Positions 47,771 through 60,902 of a DNA stretch of 64,000 nt are shown in pieces. Under the pieces are notes generated by a model that did not search any database, was not told the DNA's origin, and worked only from the letters and a program-made list of their open reading frames with translations. The first letter of the stretch is position 1; every line of letters starts with the position of its first letter. The stretch is taken from assembly GCF_043641665.1 (NCBI RefSeq), contig NC_092187.1:1309501-1373500 (forward strand), given 5' to 3'. The stretch is from Enoplosus armatus (lineage: Eukaryota; Chordata; Actinopteri; Centrarchiformes; Enoplosidae). The position numbers and the translations under genes were made by a program.

Positions 47771-48329
47771 AAAATATTTCAAATTATTTTATGTGTTCAA
47801 ATGCCATGTGTGAACAAAGTCATGGAACCTCATGACAAACGGATGAAATTTACTGCACTTTTTTAGAGAGGAAACTGGAACACAACAGCAGGGTTAACAC
47901 AACAAAACATGCATATGTTTCATGCAAAGGCCACCAGGCTTTACTATAGGCATTTGTCAACATGGAACTGCGATGTCCAACAGTTCGTTTGTGCTTTATA
48001 CAGTCATCTTTAACTTTACTTTTCCAAGGAAAGACGAGATTGATCTTAAGGCAGTGATAAAGACAACATTGTTAATGGATTATGGTGTTAGTTTAGGCAT
48101 AAGCTGCTTCATTAATGCTTTACCATTAGTGGCTCGTTCATCAGCTGTTTGGCTCCCACCTTCCTAGTAATGTCCAATCACATTCACACAGGTGTGCAGC
48201 CTGGCCATTAGAATCCGAAACTGCTCACTATTACTTTGCTGATATGCCGTTTGCTGCCACAACTCCCTCTAACACCCCAGCCTTCCCCACCAGGAAGCCC
48301 TCGATGGTGTAGGAGGAGTCCGTATGCAG
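47771..48329. other. Unannotated sequence
   Basis: Nothing recognised. Confidence 0.45.
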
Positions 48330-48965
48330 CGCCCCCTGTTTTCTTGACACCAGCAGGTCAGGTCCTCTCCTTCTTTCAGGCTGGCAGTTTCATTGGCCCA
48401 CCGCAGCTGTGTTATCAGCAGACTTGACGATGGTGAGTCGAAAAGTGGCTACACAGTCGCGTGTCCAGGGAGTACAGCAGGGGGCTCGAAACGCAGCCCT
48501 GGGGTGCTACGGCGTTAAGGGTGAGGGTGGAAGACGTGTGTCCGCCCACCCTCCATCACCTGGAGTCAAGGATCCACATGGAGGTGTTCACCGGGTCCTT
48601 GAGCTTCGTGACTTTGTCCAGGTGAGATAGGATGGCGTGGAGGATGTTTGCCATGGCGTCCTCCATTCATCATTTTGGACAGTAGTCAAACTGTGGTAGG
48701 TCCAGTGTGCTGGGTAGTAAGGATTTGATATAATCTTTGACCAGCCAAAGAACTTCCTCACTACAGAAGTGAGTGCCACTGGGCAGTTGTCGTTCAGGCA
48801 GGCTGGTCTTGTTTACTTGGGCACAGAAATGATGGTGGACATTCTTGATCATTGTGAACGCCGGCGCTAGTTGGTCAGCTCATAGTTTGAGGACGCTGAT
48901 ACCGTTTGGCCCTGCTGCTTTCTTGGTGTTCACGCGCTCGAAAGCCCTCCTGACGTCATGCAAAG
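48330..48965 (-). pseudogene. Rex1/CR1-type LINE reverse-transcriptase remnant
   Basis: Read leftward from 48965, the pieces include RRAFERVNTKKAAGPNGIS (the AAGPDG motif before RT), then ALTSVV, LVKDYIKSLLPSTLDLPQF, LHAILSHLDK, SSTLTLN.VAPQGCV.SPLLYSLDT (motif B region), and TIVKSADNTAAVG, where the catalytic FADD has become SADN (48411-48422). It ends with DLTCWCQEN. The pieces lie in several frames with stops and small deletions, including the motif A region. The element is in minus orientation. Rex1/Babar (CR1-like) is my best fit from the AAGPDG, LHTALSHLD and FADDTTVVG consensus. The lost second Asp makes it catalytically dead. Confidence 0.75.
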
Positions 48966-50135
48966 AGTGACAGGTGTGAAAAGTGCACCCACCCAATCTA
49001 TTAACCTCTGCTATTTCAAGTAATTAAGTGATGAGGTAAACAAGATTTGCACGGCAGATGGACAATTTTGGCATTGGGTTTTTGATAGAGAAAATCATTC
49101 CTGTACTTAACTAACTTATTATTTGAACACAGACTTACTGTATTGAACCACACAAAATAATATTGTATTACTGCTTTGAATTCACAAAACTGAATATACA
49201 GACATTACATACTGAATACACTGAAACTTTAATACCTTTTACATTTTCAGGCTAAAACTGATTCTAAATACTACTGTTAGGCAGTACAGTTCAAATCTGC
49301 GCTGTGTGATGTGATGCCTGTAGACATTTTTCTTTATGTTATAATAATAATGTGAAATATCAGTCCTGATTAAGCTGTAAGGCCCTGGGGTCTGAGAGGT
49401 TAGACAGACACAGACATTTCTGTGTAGTTTATGCATACGCTACATCAGCCTGAATGCACTAGCCCCCGTCCAACTGATGATGGTGGTGGGCGGACGACTC
49501 AGGGGTCTTGTTTGCGCCATTGGAAATGCTTTGTGTTGTCTCCAATCAGATACAGCGAGAACACAAAAAGTCTCCAGGCGATCGAAGCTGTCACACTTTA
49601 TAAAAGGAAGCGTTGAATAAAAACAAGACTGGAAAACATTTTTGTCACGTGGAAAGAGTAGCCTCTACATTGACTTTTACTGTCTAAATATCGAACAGTG
49701 TATAAATACCCTCCAAACTTTCTTCTCCAACTAAACTAATGCATACAATAAACTGCAGTCTGAGTTGCCAAAGTTCATATTCTCACTGTGGCTGGAAAAA
49801 AAAAAAAAACTTTTTATAAAGGGTTTTAATATGTGGGTGGAACAACAATTTGTTTTTTTTTTTGACCTGTTTAACATTTCAACAGAAACTTTGTTAGACT
49901 TGATAGTTATCAAGAAACACATAATTGTAAAAAAAACCAAAAAACAAAATAGATCAATAAATAACTTGTCGACTGCAAAATCAATATAAGAAGTCCATAC
50001 ACAGTTACATAGCCGTTCACTACACAATAGGTGTTCCTTTTATTATTTCGAAAATCAGTAGAACAAGTACAACAATTAGCATATATCTATTCTAATAGCT
50101 AATTGTGCCGTTACTGTATGTATATTTCATCTCTT
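48966..50135. other. Unannotated AT-rich sequence
   Basis: Nothing recognised. A-rich and T-rich homopolymer tracts lie near 49798 and 49852. Confidence 0.45.
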
Positions 50136-50137
50136 AA

Positions 50138-50562
50138 ACCCCATTCGGATTGGAGTTATTACTCTAGGGGAAGTGGGGTGATTTTAACATGACCTATGCT
50201 GCTCATATATGTGGGTCATTTTTCACAACAGCAAGTACCTACTGTTCCTACCTTCCTGTGAACTGACTGTTCCTCCAGTAATTTAAATCCTTCCCTGACG
50301 AGAAGGAGAAAGATTTTTGACTCAGATTCGCCTCATGCAGTGTCTTTGCCTCACTTCTCTCTCAACTGTCCCTGAGGAGGCTTTTAAACTATCTCTTTTG
50401 GCCTCGTCCTGCTGAATGTCCATGTCTATTACAGACCATATCCTGTAATGTCCTGATGGTTAAAATGGCGTCTGGATCATTGAGTTGAATGACAGAGGAG
50501 CACAGTGAATATTTCATTCCCACATTCCCCCTTTTAATGTTGATCCCGTCCGAATCGGGCTA
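50138..50562. mobile_element. Candidate TIR element
   Basis: The left end CCCCATTCGGATTGGAGTTA (50139) and the right end, read inward on the minus strand, CCCGATTCGGACGGGATCAA (from about 50559), are imperfect inverted repeats around the shared core ATTCGGA. There is no ORF between them. Size (about 425 bp) fits a MITE. No target duplication was seen. Confidence 0.5.
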
Positions 50563-51479
50563 TAAGCAACATTTTTCAAAACGTATATCTGATTTCCAAG
50601 TTCATTTACTTAATTTCATCTTTGCACTCCTGAAAATACAATTGTTTCAGAAATACATGAATGGAACCTCCATTAGCTCTCAAAACCTTTTTTTTCTATT
50701 TTCTTTTTCTTCTTTCAGCCAATGATGCTCTCCTCACAGCAGAACGAAATAGTTAATGCTCCAGGATGTGAATCAGATGGGGAGGGATACGTGTCAAACC
50801 ACCATAATCTTTCTATATTTACATTCATGGCTCCCATCTATCTCACTGTGTGTTTACCTTGGCAGCGGCTTTTCTCAGATCAGCTCTGTGTTGCCTCGGC
50901 CTCTGCCCCTTCCCTCTTCTCTGCCCACTCAGGTTGCGTCTCTGTCTGCCGCCAGTCAAATAGGCCTGTGAAAGTGGCAGAGAGAGAGAGAGAGAGAGAC
51001 AGAAAGAAGGGTGGATGGAGAGGGAGGGCAAAGCCAGCAGAAGATAGAAGAAAAAGTTTTGTATTCAGTATGAGAAACTTTTGATGTGAGATGTAAAGTT
51101 ATTGGCCAGCTGTAGCTACTGTCAAGTTTAGGAAAACGTTAAAAAGAGACACAAAAAATAAAATCCTGAATAAAGACCTATGTAACAAAAACATAGATAA
51201 ATGCTAGAGAAATGACAATTCTTTCAAAGGCTGCTTTTTAATTTTTTAAATGTTATTTTTTTCACGCTGCCTCAACAATAAATAAAGAAATATCCTGGGT
51301 GACTTTCTATTGTACTAATGATCTTACAATCACAAAATACATGCGACAAAGGTCCCTGAGCAGAGCCCCTGCATTTAGTTGGAGAGAAACTTACTCCTAC
51401 TGGGACCTACTGGTTGACACAGCTCTTTTTTTGCACGAAGGACCTAAATGACGCTTCCTGTGTCCACTATGTGGCGCTA
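50563..51479. other. Unannotated; short GA run
   Basis: A GA run lies at about 50980-50998. The frame at 50722-51084 runs through it and has no domain. Confidence 0.45.
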
Positions 51480-51940
51480 GAGAGCGCGCTCTAATTGTAC
51501 GTCATGTTCCTGTATATCAGGTGTCGACCACACTGTGTAAGTTCCGTATAAAGGGGATGAAGTTTGTTGCATAAGGCCGACTTCCCGTTGTCAGCAGGTG
51601 GGGCTGTGATTAAGGATCAGTATTGGAATGGACTCTTATCAAACATCTGAAATTTGGGGGCAGACTGGACAATATACACTCAAGTTACAACAATTTCCTG
51701 TTTCAAGGCAAAACACGCATAGCGTCTGCCTCACCACGGACGCCCTGTTCAACCAAAACTGAAAAGCTTCGAAAAGGTTAACCTCCCCGGAGGAGTTTAT
51801 TAAGTGTGAATTTCATCAAATTTTATTTCATTCACACTATATTTCAATATGGCCGACTTCCTGTTGACTGTAGCGCGTGGCACCAAGTGATTATCGTATC
51901 GTTATTGTACATCTGAGGGTGTTACATGTCACAATTTAAC
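51480..51940 (+). repeat. Dispersed fish repeat (unclassified)
   Basis: GACTTCCCGTTGTCAGCAGG then TGGGGCTGTGA, ACATCTGAAATTTGGGGGCA, and CAAGTTACAACAATTTCCTG then TTTCAAGGCAAAAC are degraded versions of a repeat that I recognise as very abundant in percomorph genomes (usually with GGCGCTATGA). A second shorter stretch (ATGGCCGACTTCCTGTTGAC, 51850-51869) suggests two overlapping units. Confidence 0.6.
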
Positions 51941-52085
51941 TTCATGAAGGTGTTTTATAGACTGTTTTATCAGAGTAATTGGTATGCGCTACTCTGCTAG
52001 CTGGACTGTTACAGTGCGTAACCTTCGTCGTCCCGGAGAATGTCAGTACTGTGCAGTTCTTCATAGATCCAGCCTCTTAATTTAA

Positions 52086-52204
52086 AGTGCACCAGATTGA
52101 TGCATTTAACTATAAAATGTACACCATTTTTCCTTGATCCCCCCCCCCCTAGAGGATCCGAGGTCCACCTACCATAGTCTCACAAAATCCTGTGGGAAAC
52201 ACTG
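52086..52204 (+). repeat. hAT-like MITE end
   Basis: GTGCACCAGATTGATGCATT, CCCCCCCTAGAGGATCCGAG then GTCCACCTACCATAGTCTC, and the terminus CCTGTGGGAAACACTG match the right end of a common fish element. Its inverted terminus CAGTGTTTCCCACAGG is hAT-like. The other end is not visible. Confidence 0.55.
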
Positions 52205-52855
52205 AGCTGTGTTAATTTTGAACCCAAAAGCATAACTTGGATATAACACTGCAACGGTTCAATGCAGTTTTATGAGTAAGTGAGGTGAGGTGGCGTTTGG
52301 AGAGCTTAGCCAGAGTTTTACGGTGGAACGGGGCAGGTGGAGAGAGCTGGGCTGTTGGCTGGCGAGGTGCTGGATGAGGCAGGCAAACAGAGATGGTGGT
52401 AGCGTAATGAACACGAGGCACAGGTAAACACAGGGTCGGATAGGACTCAGGAAAAGCACGAGAAAATATAAAACTTTAAGCTGAAACACTAGGAATGAGG
52501 GAGAGGCACAGCGGGGACCAAGACAAAAATGGCCAGCAAAAAGAGCTGCCGATGGTGTTGCAAATGACAAATGCCGCTAGTGGTAGTTAGCTTAACAAAG
52601 GTTTATCCAGAGGGATATGGATAAAATACCTGATAAATCTCTGATCACACGTCACTGGATGAAATCTTTACAGCATATTAGGATAAAACAATAATTATTT
52701 CACTGTTATACTAAGTATAGAAACGTTACAACAATATCAGTATCAAAAAAGACCAGTTTTACAGCCCTTTTTATGTGATGTATTTTATGTAATTCTCTGT
52801 TTTGCTGTCTGAATTGACCAAAGAGAGGCTCAACTCTAAATGCATGCTTGCATGC

Positions 52856-52893
<38 letters not shown>

Positions 52894-53879
52894 CAGTGAT
52901 GGCTCCAAACCCGACATCAGAGACCACGGAGCATTCTCATATTCATAGGAATGAAATATGAATGGGGGCTGCACGCATGAATACGATGGCATAGTTACAC
53001 ATTCAAATAAATTAAACATTCATATTTACATTTTCAACAAAGTGGATATTCCAGTTCCACTGACGTTGAATATTGTATAAGGGGCATTTTTGTTCAGGCA
53101 CACATTGATTCTGTTTGAATGTGATGGAGGCTGCAGCGTTTCATACAAAGGCCTTGAAATGTTGGACATTTTTAAGATCCTCATAATGTGAGAATGGATG
53201 GGAAGTTGCAACGCTAGCGTGGAGAGAGCACTGCACCTCCGCCGACACAACCCGACTGTGTCCCATGTGTCTAACAGTATAGTACACATCATTTCTCTGC
53301 TGCAATCTGCCCGTCATGTGTTTTTATGATGCCTGCAGTACATAGCCAGCATATTCCTTACGCCTTGCGTGAGTTATGGTCGCGACTTCTGGTTTGTTCC
53401 TTTCACTTGACCGCCATCTGTGAAAGTCAATGGTATGCCACAGGTTTCCTCTCTTTTTTGTTTTAGAGATTTATCAAATCAAATAACTTATGTGGGAACA
53501 GAGCCTGTCACAACTTCAATGGGATCATGCGATCGTACCTCTGCCTTCTAATATCGAGGGATGGGAGGATGATCTGACGAAGTGGCCTCGGATTAACGTA
53601 CGGTGGCATATTGATTCCAATGCTACTGACAATGAACAATCTGAAAAGCGCTGATTGTTATTAGTACCTCCATGTTAATTAATTCGGGCATGTTTTATTG
53701 AAGGAAGGGTAACAGAAACTTATCTATCTCAAAGTAGACAAAGAGCCAAGTCACAGCCCTATAGTCTCCCATCACCTATCCAAGGTTACTTATTCAGGTC
53801 GCCCTCCCATTCGTCTGCAGGCGTAGGTGTGATCTCGTTATCCCTTTTTAAAGAAAAAAGTTTGCCATTAGGGGAAATA
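52205..53879. other. Unannotated; CA microsatellite at 52860-52887
   Basis: No gene recognised. Frames over the CA tract are repeat artefacts. Confidence 0.45.
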
Positions 53880-54040
53880 TGAAGCCAAAGCTAGCAACTT
53901 AGCTTTGCACAAAGACTGTAAACAGCGGATAACAGCTCTGTCCAAAGGTAACAAATTCCACCTACCGACATCTCTAAAGCGTATTAACAAATTAAATCTC
54001 CTTTGTTTAATCTGTACAAACACAAAAAAAATTTTGCAAA
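53880..54040 (+). repeat. Dispersed fish repeat (unclassified)
   Basis: GCTAGCAACTTAGCTTTGCA then CAAAGACTGTAAACAG, and GCTCTGTCCAAAGGTAACAA then ATTCCACCTACCGACATCTC follow the order of a widespread teleost repeat that I recognise. The 60-codon frame across it is not a gene. Confidence 0.6.
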
Positions 54041-57000
54041 AATTACAAATCGCTATTATACAGATTGAGACAGATACGGACATCTAACTTGTATTTCCCA
54101 AAATTGACTTTTCCTTTCAGGTGTGACAGGCTGTGTTCCCACATCATTTATTTCCCACAATTCTCTAAAAAGAGCAAAGGCAATTGTAGCGTACTACTTA
54201 CTCTTGCGGAAGCTGGTGCAGTGACAGGAATTAGTGGAGATTGCACCCATAATTCACACGAGGTATCATGGGGTTAGGAATATGGTGGATAGTCTTAAAA
54301 AAAAATGCTCAAATATCTCGCTTTAGACTCTGCAAAACGACTTATGTTCAACAGTTTTGCAAAGTTCGACATTCCCTCCTCCAATATTTTGCGGCCCTAC
54401 ATCAAAATGCCTTAAAACACATCCTGGATTAGCAACAATTACTCTTAAAACGTTTGTGGAACCCTTTTAATTCCTAATAAATGCTGCTAATCACTATCTG
54501 TCTCTTCATCTTTTCATCTGAGAAACTGCTACCCAGGTCTCTCTCGACTTTGAGGAGGTAAAGGAGAGGGGAAAGGGGGGGGTCTTTCAGTAATGCCGGA
54601 AAAACTAAACTTTCTAGTAGGTTCAAGCAATTTAGTAAAGTCTTCTATACCTGATGATGAGTAAGAAAAGTGTTCATGTTTTATGAAAATGAATATTTTG
54701 GATTTTGGAAAATCGGTTGGTTTACGTTTGGTTAGCACTGCTAATTACAAGTTTACAAGTTCAACTAGCATTGCTGCACCACTAAAAATGGGTGTAAAAT
54801 AAATATAAATAAATAATAATAATAATACTAATTAGCTGTATTACTAGCGGCAAAGGAAATTTAAGCTTACTATGCATGCCCAGAATATTCTTCTGTGGTG
54901 TTTGACACATCACTGATGTAGACTTTATCACCACCTACTGGTCCGGCATGTTTGTTTGCGTGTTTGGAAACATCTTTGCGTTCTCGAGTGGAGATATTTT
55001 TCAGTTTTCAAAAATATCTGTATACATGAAGACGAGATCGAAAAGAATATTGTTGTCTTAAAGAATATTGTTGTCTTAAACCTTCCTAAAATGTATTGAT
55101 GTCTAGTCTAGTAGAGGAAATACTTAAAGTCATGCTTGTTGTGTTCATACAAACTGAAGGACTATCTAAAACGCCAATTTCCTGGTACTCTGTGTGCTCA
55201 GACCACAGCCGATATTACTGGGCCTCCTTGCCTACCAGCGGTAGCAAATCACGTACCTGTCGGTACATATAGATGACATTTGTTTAAAAGCAATAACGCC
55301 TTTGATTTATTATGTTTTCACATCATTCATTTCATTTTTTTTTATATAGTTTTGCACACTGGGGAGGGACACACCTGTATGTGATCTAATTCTTATCACC
55401 TCTTATTTGAAAATCTTCTTCTTACTTGTTTTTTTGTCCTGTTTTGTACATTTGACTCTCTCAAATTTTTCTCCTTGCAGCAACAGGCTTGTGATTTCTT
55501 CCTAGACGTGTGACATGGAGTGTTTGTCGGTGTGGGCGTCTTCTTCTTTGATCAGCAAAGCTGTGAGAGTGCAGATGCAGAGCCGTGATCAGCAAAGAGG
55601 GGGTGCGCTCACAGGTAGCTTTCCAAAGGAATTCAAACTGAACTGCTTTTCCATTGAACATTTGGTGAAAATGAGCCTTTCAAGTAGTATATATATATTC
55701 CAGAAACAAAATAATCCAAGAAGCACAGATAGGATCCCCATATATCCTAATAAATGTAATGAAATAGGTAAACTTACTGACAATATCGGTTTATATGGTT
55801 TAGCGCTGGCTCAAAGAAAAGCAGCACGAAGATGCATGGGCAATATGAATTAGCTCAAAATAGAGAAATGGGTGACTTAAGGGTTACTACCAAATTGTTA
55901 CTACAAAATCTTATGTTTGTAGCTTAATTTTTATCGGTAATAGAACCTTTGTAGTCAGACTGCAAACAAACCTAGCCAGAGTCTAGCCACATTATCTAAA
56001 CCACTTCAGTCGGAGGTAAAACTGAAACTAAACGCACCAGGAACCAGGAAGTCAGCCTGTGTGGAACGTGTACAATGGACATGAACAAGTTAAAGTTTGG
56101 TGCTAACCTGGGGGTTTGTTTAAAACCCCTAAGATCACCTGACTGTTGATATTGCTTGGCTTATCAGACTTCCTTTCATCAATTTTGCACATTTCCAGAT
56201 CTCAGCAATAAACTAACTTTAGGTGAGTACCATACTATTATTACCGATTAGACGGAAGGCCAAGAACCAAGTTGTAATAAATGATAATCAGACTTTACAC
56301 CCCGGCCCGACAATTTACTAAAGAAGAGTGAGGTGGAACTACTAGAGCTAGGTACCTGGAAATTTGTAGCTTTGCTGTTCTTCTCCTTGTGGACGCTACC
56401 TGTGAATTTGTAGCCCCACGAGCTCTACTTTCTCCTGTCACTGGCAAATGATGAGGTTAGAAGTTTACCAGCTGTTTCACAGGCAGACCGTCTTACCACA
56501 TCAGGAAAGGGGGGCAGGAGTGGATGAGCAGCTGTAGGTACTGTGGAGTGAGGCACGGGGCCACCTCCAGGCAGGGTCTGTACCCTGACAGGAAGGTCTT
56601 TTGCTCTAACGGCAAGGCCTATCACCATCCACAGGTTTCGCTCCTCTTCTTCGTTCTCAGTCCTCAATTTTAGAGACTGCTGCCACCACCTTTTTTACCT
56701 GGTAGGGTCTGGTGTCAGAGACCTGAGAACATCACACACTTGACCACGACGTAGGAAAAATATACTCTTGATTCTTACAATGTCCGGTTCAGACAACAGC
56801 GTTCTTCGGGGACCGAGTAGACGACTGGCCGAGCTATGACATATCCCCCTTAGACATGTCTGTCCCCCAGCCATCTAGCCCCCATAACATCACAGCAAAC
56901 CACACCACCTCACACAGGTAAGCCCACTATGGCAATCGACAGGCGGTTGCAACCGTCAATTAAGAGGCACACAGGATGTCACCCCAAATGGGCACACTAA

Positions 57001-57223
57001 AAGACACCCTTAAAGGCAGACTTAGATCCAGCCTGGATAGGCACACTGATTTCACACCACCAAAGAGACGGGTTAATTAACCTGGGCTAGACAAGCATGT
57101 ATCCTTCCATACCCATCAGCCAACTCTCCCCCAGGTTTTCCCATAATAAATCACTGCTGTTATGTTAAAATCTAGGCTATTAATAGCGTTTGGCACTTCT
57201 GGTTAGACGCTAATCGCAATCGG
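54041..57223. other. Unannotated; short tandem duplication
   Basis: No supported gene. An exact 18-bp tandem duplication AAGAATATTGTTGTCTTA lies at 55043-55060 and 55061-55078. Frames at 55515-55853 (plus) and 56425-56667 (minus) lack recognisable domains. Confidence 0.4.
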
Positions 57224-57260
57224 TTGTGAAACGGCAATAAAGTTGAATCTAATCTAATCT
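57224..57260 (+). mobile_element. LINE 3' tail
   Basis: GAAACGGCAATAAAGTTGAA followed by (TCTAA)n repeats is a typical 3' terminus of a fish CR1/Rex1-type LINE. The body is not detectable upstream. Confidence 0.55.
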
Positions 57261-58471
57261 TGAACCTAAAACTCGTTAGCCTGTGAATTGCTAATGCTAA
57301 TCGCTAAAGCTAATCGCGATTGCTTCCAGCACATACACACATCCCATCTATGCATATAAACTCAAACACACAGTATTATAAGTAGCCAAAACGAATGTCT
57401 TTGCCGTTTCGAGTATCAGTACTCTTACCTGTGCACTAAGGTAGCAAAACTCAGAACACCCTCTGCTGATATAACAGTCTGGTACTGTCAACGGCACGAA
57501 GAATACAGTAAACCTACAGCACGTTGATCAATGTTGTGTTTTACGCTTTACCAATCTTCACATTGTACTGTTATATGTTCTTCACAAATGCGTGGTAAAA
57601 TGGCCAATCAAGCCCTTATGGGCCACACTTAAAAAGTTTCAATTGTTACACAAAGTTGAAATTGCTGTAAGTACATGTGAAAATATGTACACACCCTGTG
57701 GTAACAAATAAACATTTAGCAGGCTGAAGACACACGAGCAGGAGCTGCCAGACTACAACGTCCACAGTGAGTCCTTAGATTAACACCTGTCTTTGAGACA
57801 GAGGCAGTTAATATCAGCCGGGGGCCACAGACTGACAGTGACTGAATCAAAATTAGACATCTATTGCAGATTGGCAGCGCATTAGCCTGCAAAATGTCTT
57901 TTTGACGCAGAGAAGTTGCAGTGAGTGGCAGCGATTCTGCCTTGACATCATCTCAATGTTTTCCCCCCTCCAGTGGTTTTCTAATGGTCCAACTTAAATG
58001 AGACCTTGTGCAGCTTTATCACACTGAATGCTGCAAGAAGAGCACGTCTGTTGAAGTCACCGATGTCAGCCATCGCTGCTGATAGCATTCTGATATGTGG
58101 GGAAAACACCGGTACGTGTGCACAAAGCATGCAAAACCAGGCTTGACTTTTTCCACTAATGCTGTATTTTTTTTTTTTCGACGTAGTGGCCAAGTGTCAT
58201 CAAAATGTTGCCGTTTTTCTTATTCCCAAGCCCACTTGAGTGCTCCATTTGAATTATGAGCCTGCAGCTGTCCGCTCCATCCAGTGTGAATTTATGTGTG
58301 TGTGGCCTGAATCTCAGACAGGGTGTCATCACTTTGTTTGGAGGAAACAACATTCTGACACCTTGGAGAAGAGTGGCAGCATGTTCTCTAGAGAGAGAGA
58401 GAGAGACGAGCATACTGTCAAAATGCACACACACACACAGACAAACAAGATGGCGGACAATTTGACAAGCA

Positions 58472-58522
<51 letters not shown>

Positions 58523-60489
58523 AACCGTAGGCAAGAATGCAGGGTCCAGGCACACTTTCACACCTCTCTGTCTTCTTCATTCCTTTCCGCGATGAAAGGG
58601 CCCAATGGGAGAGTTGTGTGAAGGACAGGAGAGGGATGTGTTAATGTGTGTGTCCATGAGTCAGGGGAAGTGCATGTTTGTAAAAAAAAAAATACACGAC
58701 AGGGGAAATTCAAGAAACTCATAGCATTTTATTTTAGGAGGATTATGTTTTATTTGTTCTTATTCAAATTAAATAATCTTGTCAAACATGACTGACATTA
58801 GAATATTAAACCCGAGATTCTTCTAATGATGTGAAATCTAAAAATTTCAGATACAGCTGTCAAGAAACAAAGTCTTAAAATTGGATTGCGTAATTGTCAC
58901 ACTCTATCTCTCAAACGTTCATCAAGAGAAAAAGTTCCAGACTCCAGATTTCTTGGCTCTGAGCAGTTGCCAGGCAACGACCTGAGACTCCAGGAAGTTA
59001 CTGGTCCCAGCCAAGAAATAGTCCAGCACATAAAAATTGTTTCTTTGTTCTTTTTACATTTTACGTCCAACTGTAAGGTGCAACACAGCCAACAAGCTGA
59101 CGATAGCTTTTTCTACTTTGGGCTCTCCGGCTCTCTGTTCCTACAGGCCAGCACTGTAAAGACAGTTTGCCATCAGTCAGTGGTACAAATTTACATGTCA
59201 AATTTGATGCAGACATTTTTTTTGGACAAGTTTCAAGTACAAAAAAAAAAAAGCATTTAACACTTGTGTGCCAGCGTCACGTCAGACCGTCTCCGCTGCT
59301 CTCTGCCTCCACAAGATGCCACTTTCTTCAACAGGCTGAAAATGGAGTTGACTCCAGCTGAGTCCCCACGAAAGTACACACCACGGGTCTGCAGGGAGTA
59401 TATTTCAAAACTCTACATGAATAATAGCAGCACTTTGTATTGAGGGAAATGTTTGTTCTGCCTTCCCCCTCTTTCTCTTCTGCCTCTCTGGAGACCTTGC
59501 CAGCGAACCGCAGTGGGACATTTCCAGTAGAGTAAAGATGTTGACCTTTACAAATAGAGGTGGACCACGGCCAAGACTGCTGCTCACTATCTGTGTATCA
59601 CCATATGGGAAAGATGCATTTATGCCACCAGTAGCTCAGGAGGCAGACTAAATGGGTTCACATACTTTTTGTGTTTCTTCATCTTTTTTTTTTTTCCCCA
59701 GCCGCTTTCCGGGGAGTGTTGGAGATTGGCGAAGAAAGTTTGATGACACAGGCTTAAACCTTTCATAACGTAAACATTCAAGTAGTGCTTAAAATGTATA
59801 AAAGGCCTTCTACAGACTGTGAAACTGAAAAGTTTTGGTAATACCAAATACTAAAGCTTGCCAAGCTTTCTAAAGCATAGGTCATTTGTTTTGCAGTTTT
59901 GCAGTTTTTTTTTACACCAGGACCAAAAGTCCTAGGACCAGTTTAATGGGGCAGATATGCACTTGAAAGCTCTGAAATAAGAGTCTTGTGAAAAGGTGGG
60001 ACTCTAACGCTATGTGTTTTACTATCAAACCCAGCAGAAACAGAGACAGCCACCTCCTTTTTATACGGAGGATTTAGCGTAGATCCATTGTGGATATACC
60101 TGGATGAGGAGCCGAGACCAGTTCAAGCTCTACACCGGCAGCGACCGCGCCAGCAACCTCCGCCTCTTTCATATACGCCACCTGCGGGGGCATCCTCTGC
60201 ATCACCCGCAGTCACAGCTGATGAGGGCAGCACACCTTTTTCCACCAACTCCTCACACAATGCATGCCTTAACTCTGCTTTATGGTCTCTATAGTTAACT
60301 TGAACATCATAGTACTTAACCACAATTAACAAATCCGCTTTTTTTCCAACCAGACTATAATATCACTTCTCACCAAACTTCTCATCTCTCAATGTGCTCA
60401 GTAAGTTTCATAGCATTGCTCAGTAGATATGGATACTTCTAGTGTGTCTGTGGAAAGTTTTGGCCTGATTGTGACGTTAAAGTACTGTC
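57261..60489. other. Unannotated; long CA microsatellite
   Basis: A pure (CA)n tract lies at about 58473-58520. No gene is supported. Overlapping frames at 60088-60332 on both strands are proline- or alanine-rich and unrecognised. Confidence 0.4.
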
Positions 60490-60780
60490 AGGGGGGTCAC
60501 AGCACCAACCTCTGGGTCTGAAAAGTAAAGCCAATGCGGAAGTGCCTTAAACCTGTATTCTTTCTAATGACTCCACTGGTTGCACAAAGAAGTCTGATTG
60601 TATAGAAGTCTATGAGAAAATGACCCTACTTCTCACTTGATTTATTTCCTCAGTAAACAGTTTATGGTCTAAATCGCTGGCTTAGAGTTTTCTTCAACAC
60701 AGCATGAAACGTTCATTTTGTAAATATGGTCCCATTTAGAGTAAAATAGATGATAAATCTAACAAACATTTCTTATAACT
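60490..60780 (+). repeat. Dispersed fish repeat (unclassified)
   Basis: ACTCCACTGGTTGCACAAAG, TATGAGAAAATGACCCTACT then TCTCACTTGATTTATTTCCT, and TATGGTCCCATTTAGAGTAA form the ordered core of a teleost repeat that I recognise. It ends about 120 bp upstream of the first exon of the transposon gene below. Confidence 0.6.
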
Positions 60781-60902
60781 AGCACACTTTTACTTTCTTA
60801 TTTTAAAAGATTATCATAAAACAAATACAAGGTATGACGGAATCTAGAGATGCACAAAATAGGCCGTTTAAAAATAACTAGTGTTATTTACTCTATTTCC
60901 AG

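Noticed and set aside
55515..55853. 112-codon plus-strand frame following an acceptor-like CTTGCAG
   Set aside because: Composition changes midway, no domain is recognisable, and there is no partner exon.
58156..58524. Overlapping frames on both strands with VCVCV and HTHTHT runs
   Set aside because: Caused by the CA microsatellite at 58473-58520.
60088..60332. Overlapping frames on both strands near 60.1-60.3 kb
   Set aside because: Proline- and alanine-rich translations on one strand and arginine/cysteine-rich on the other suggest GC-skewed non-coding sequence. No motif was recognised.
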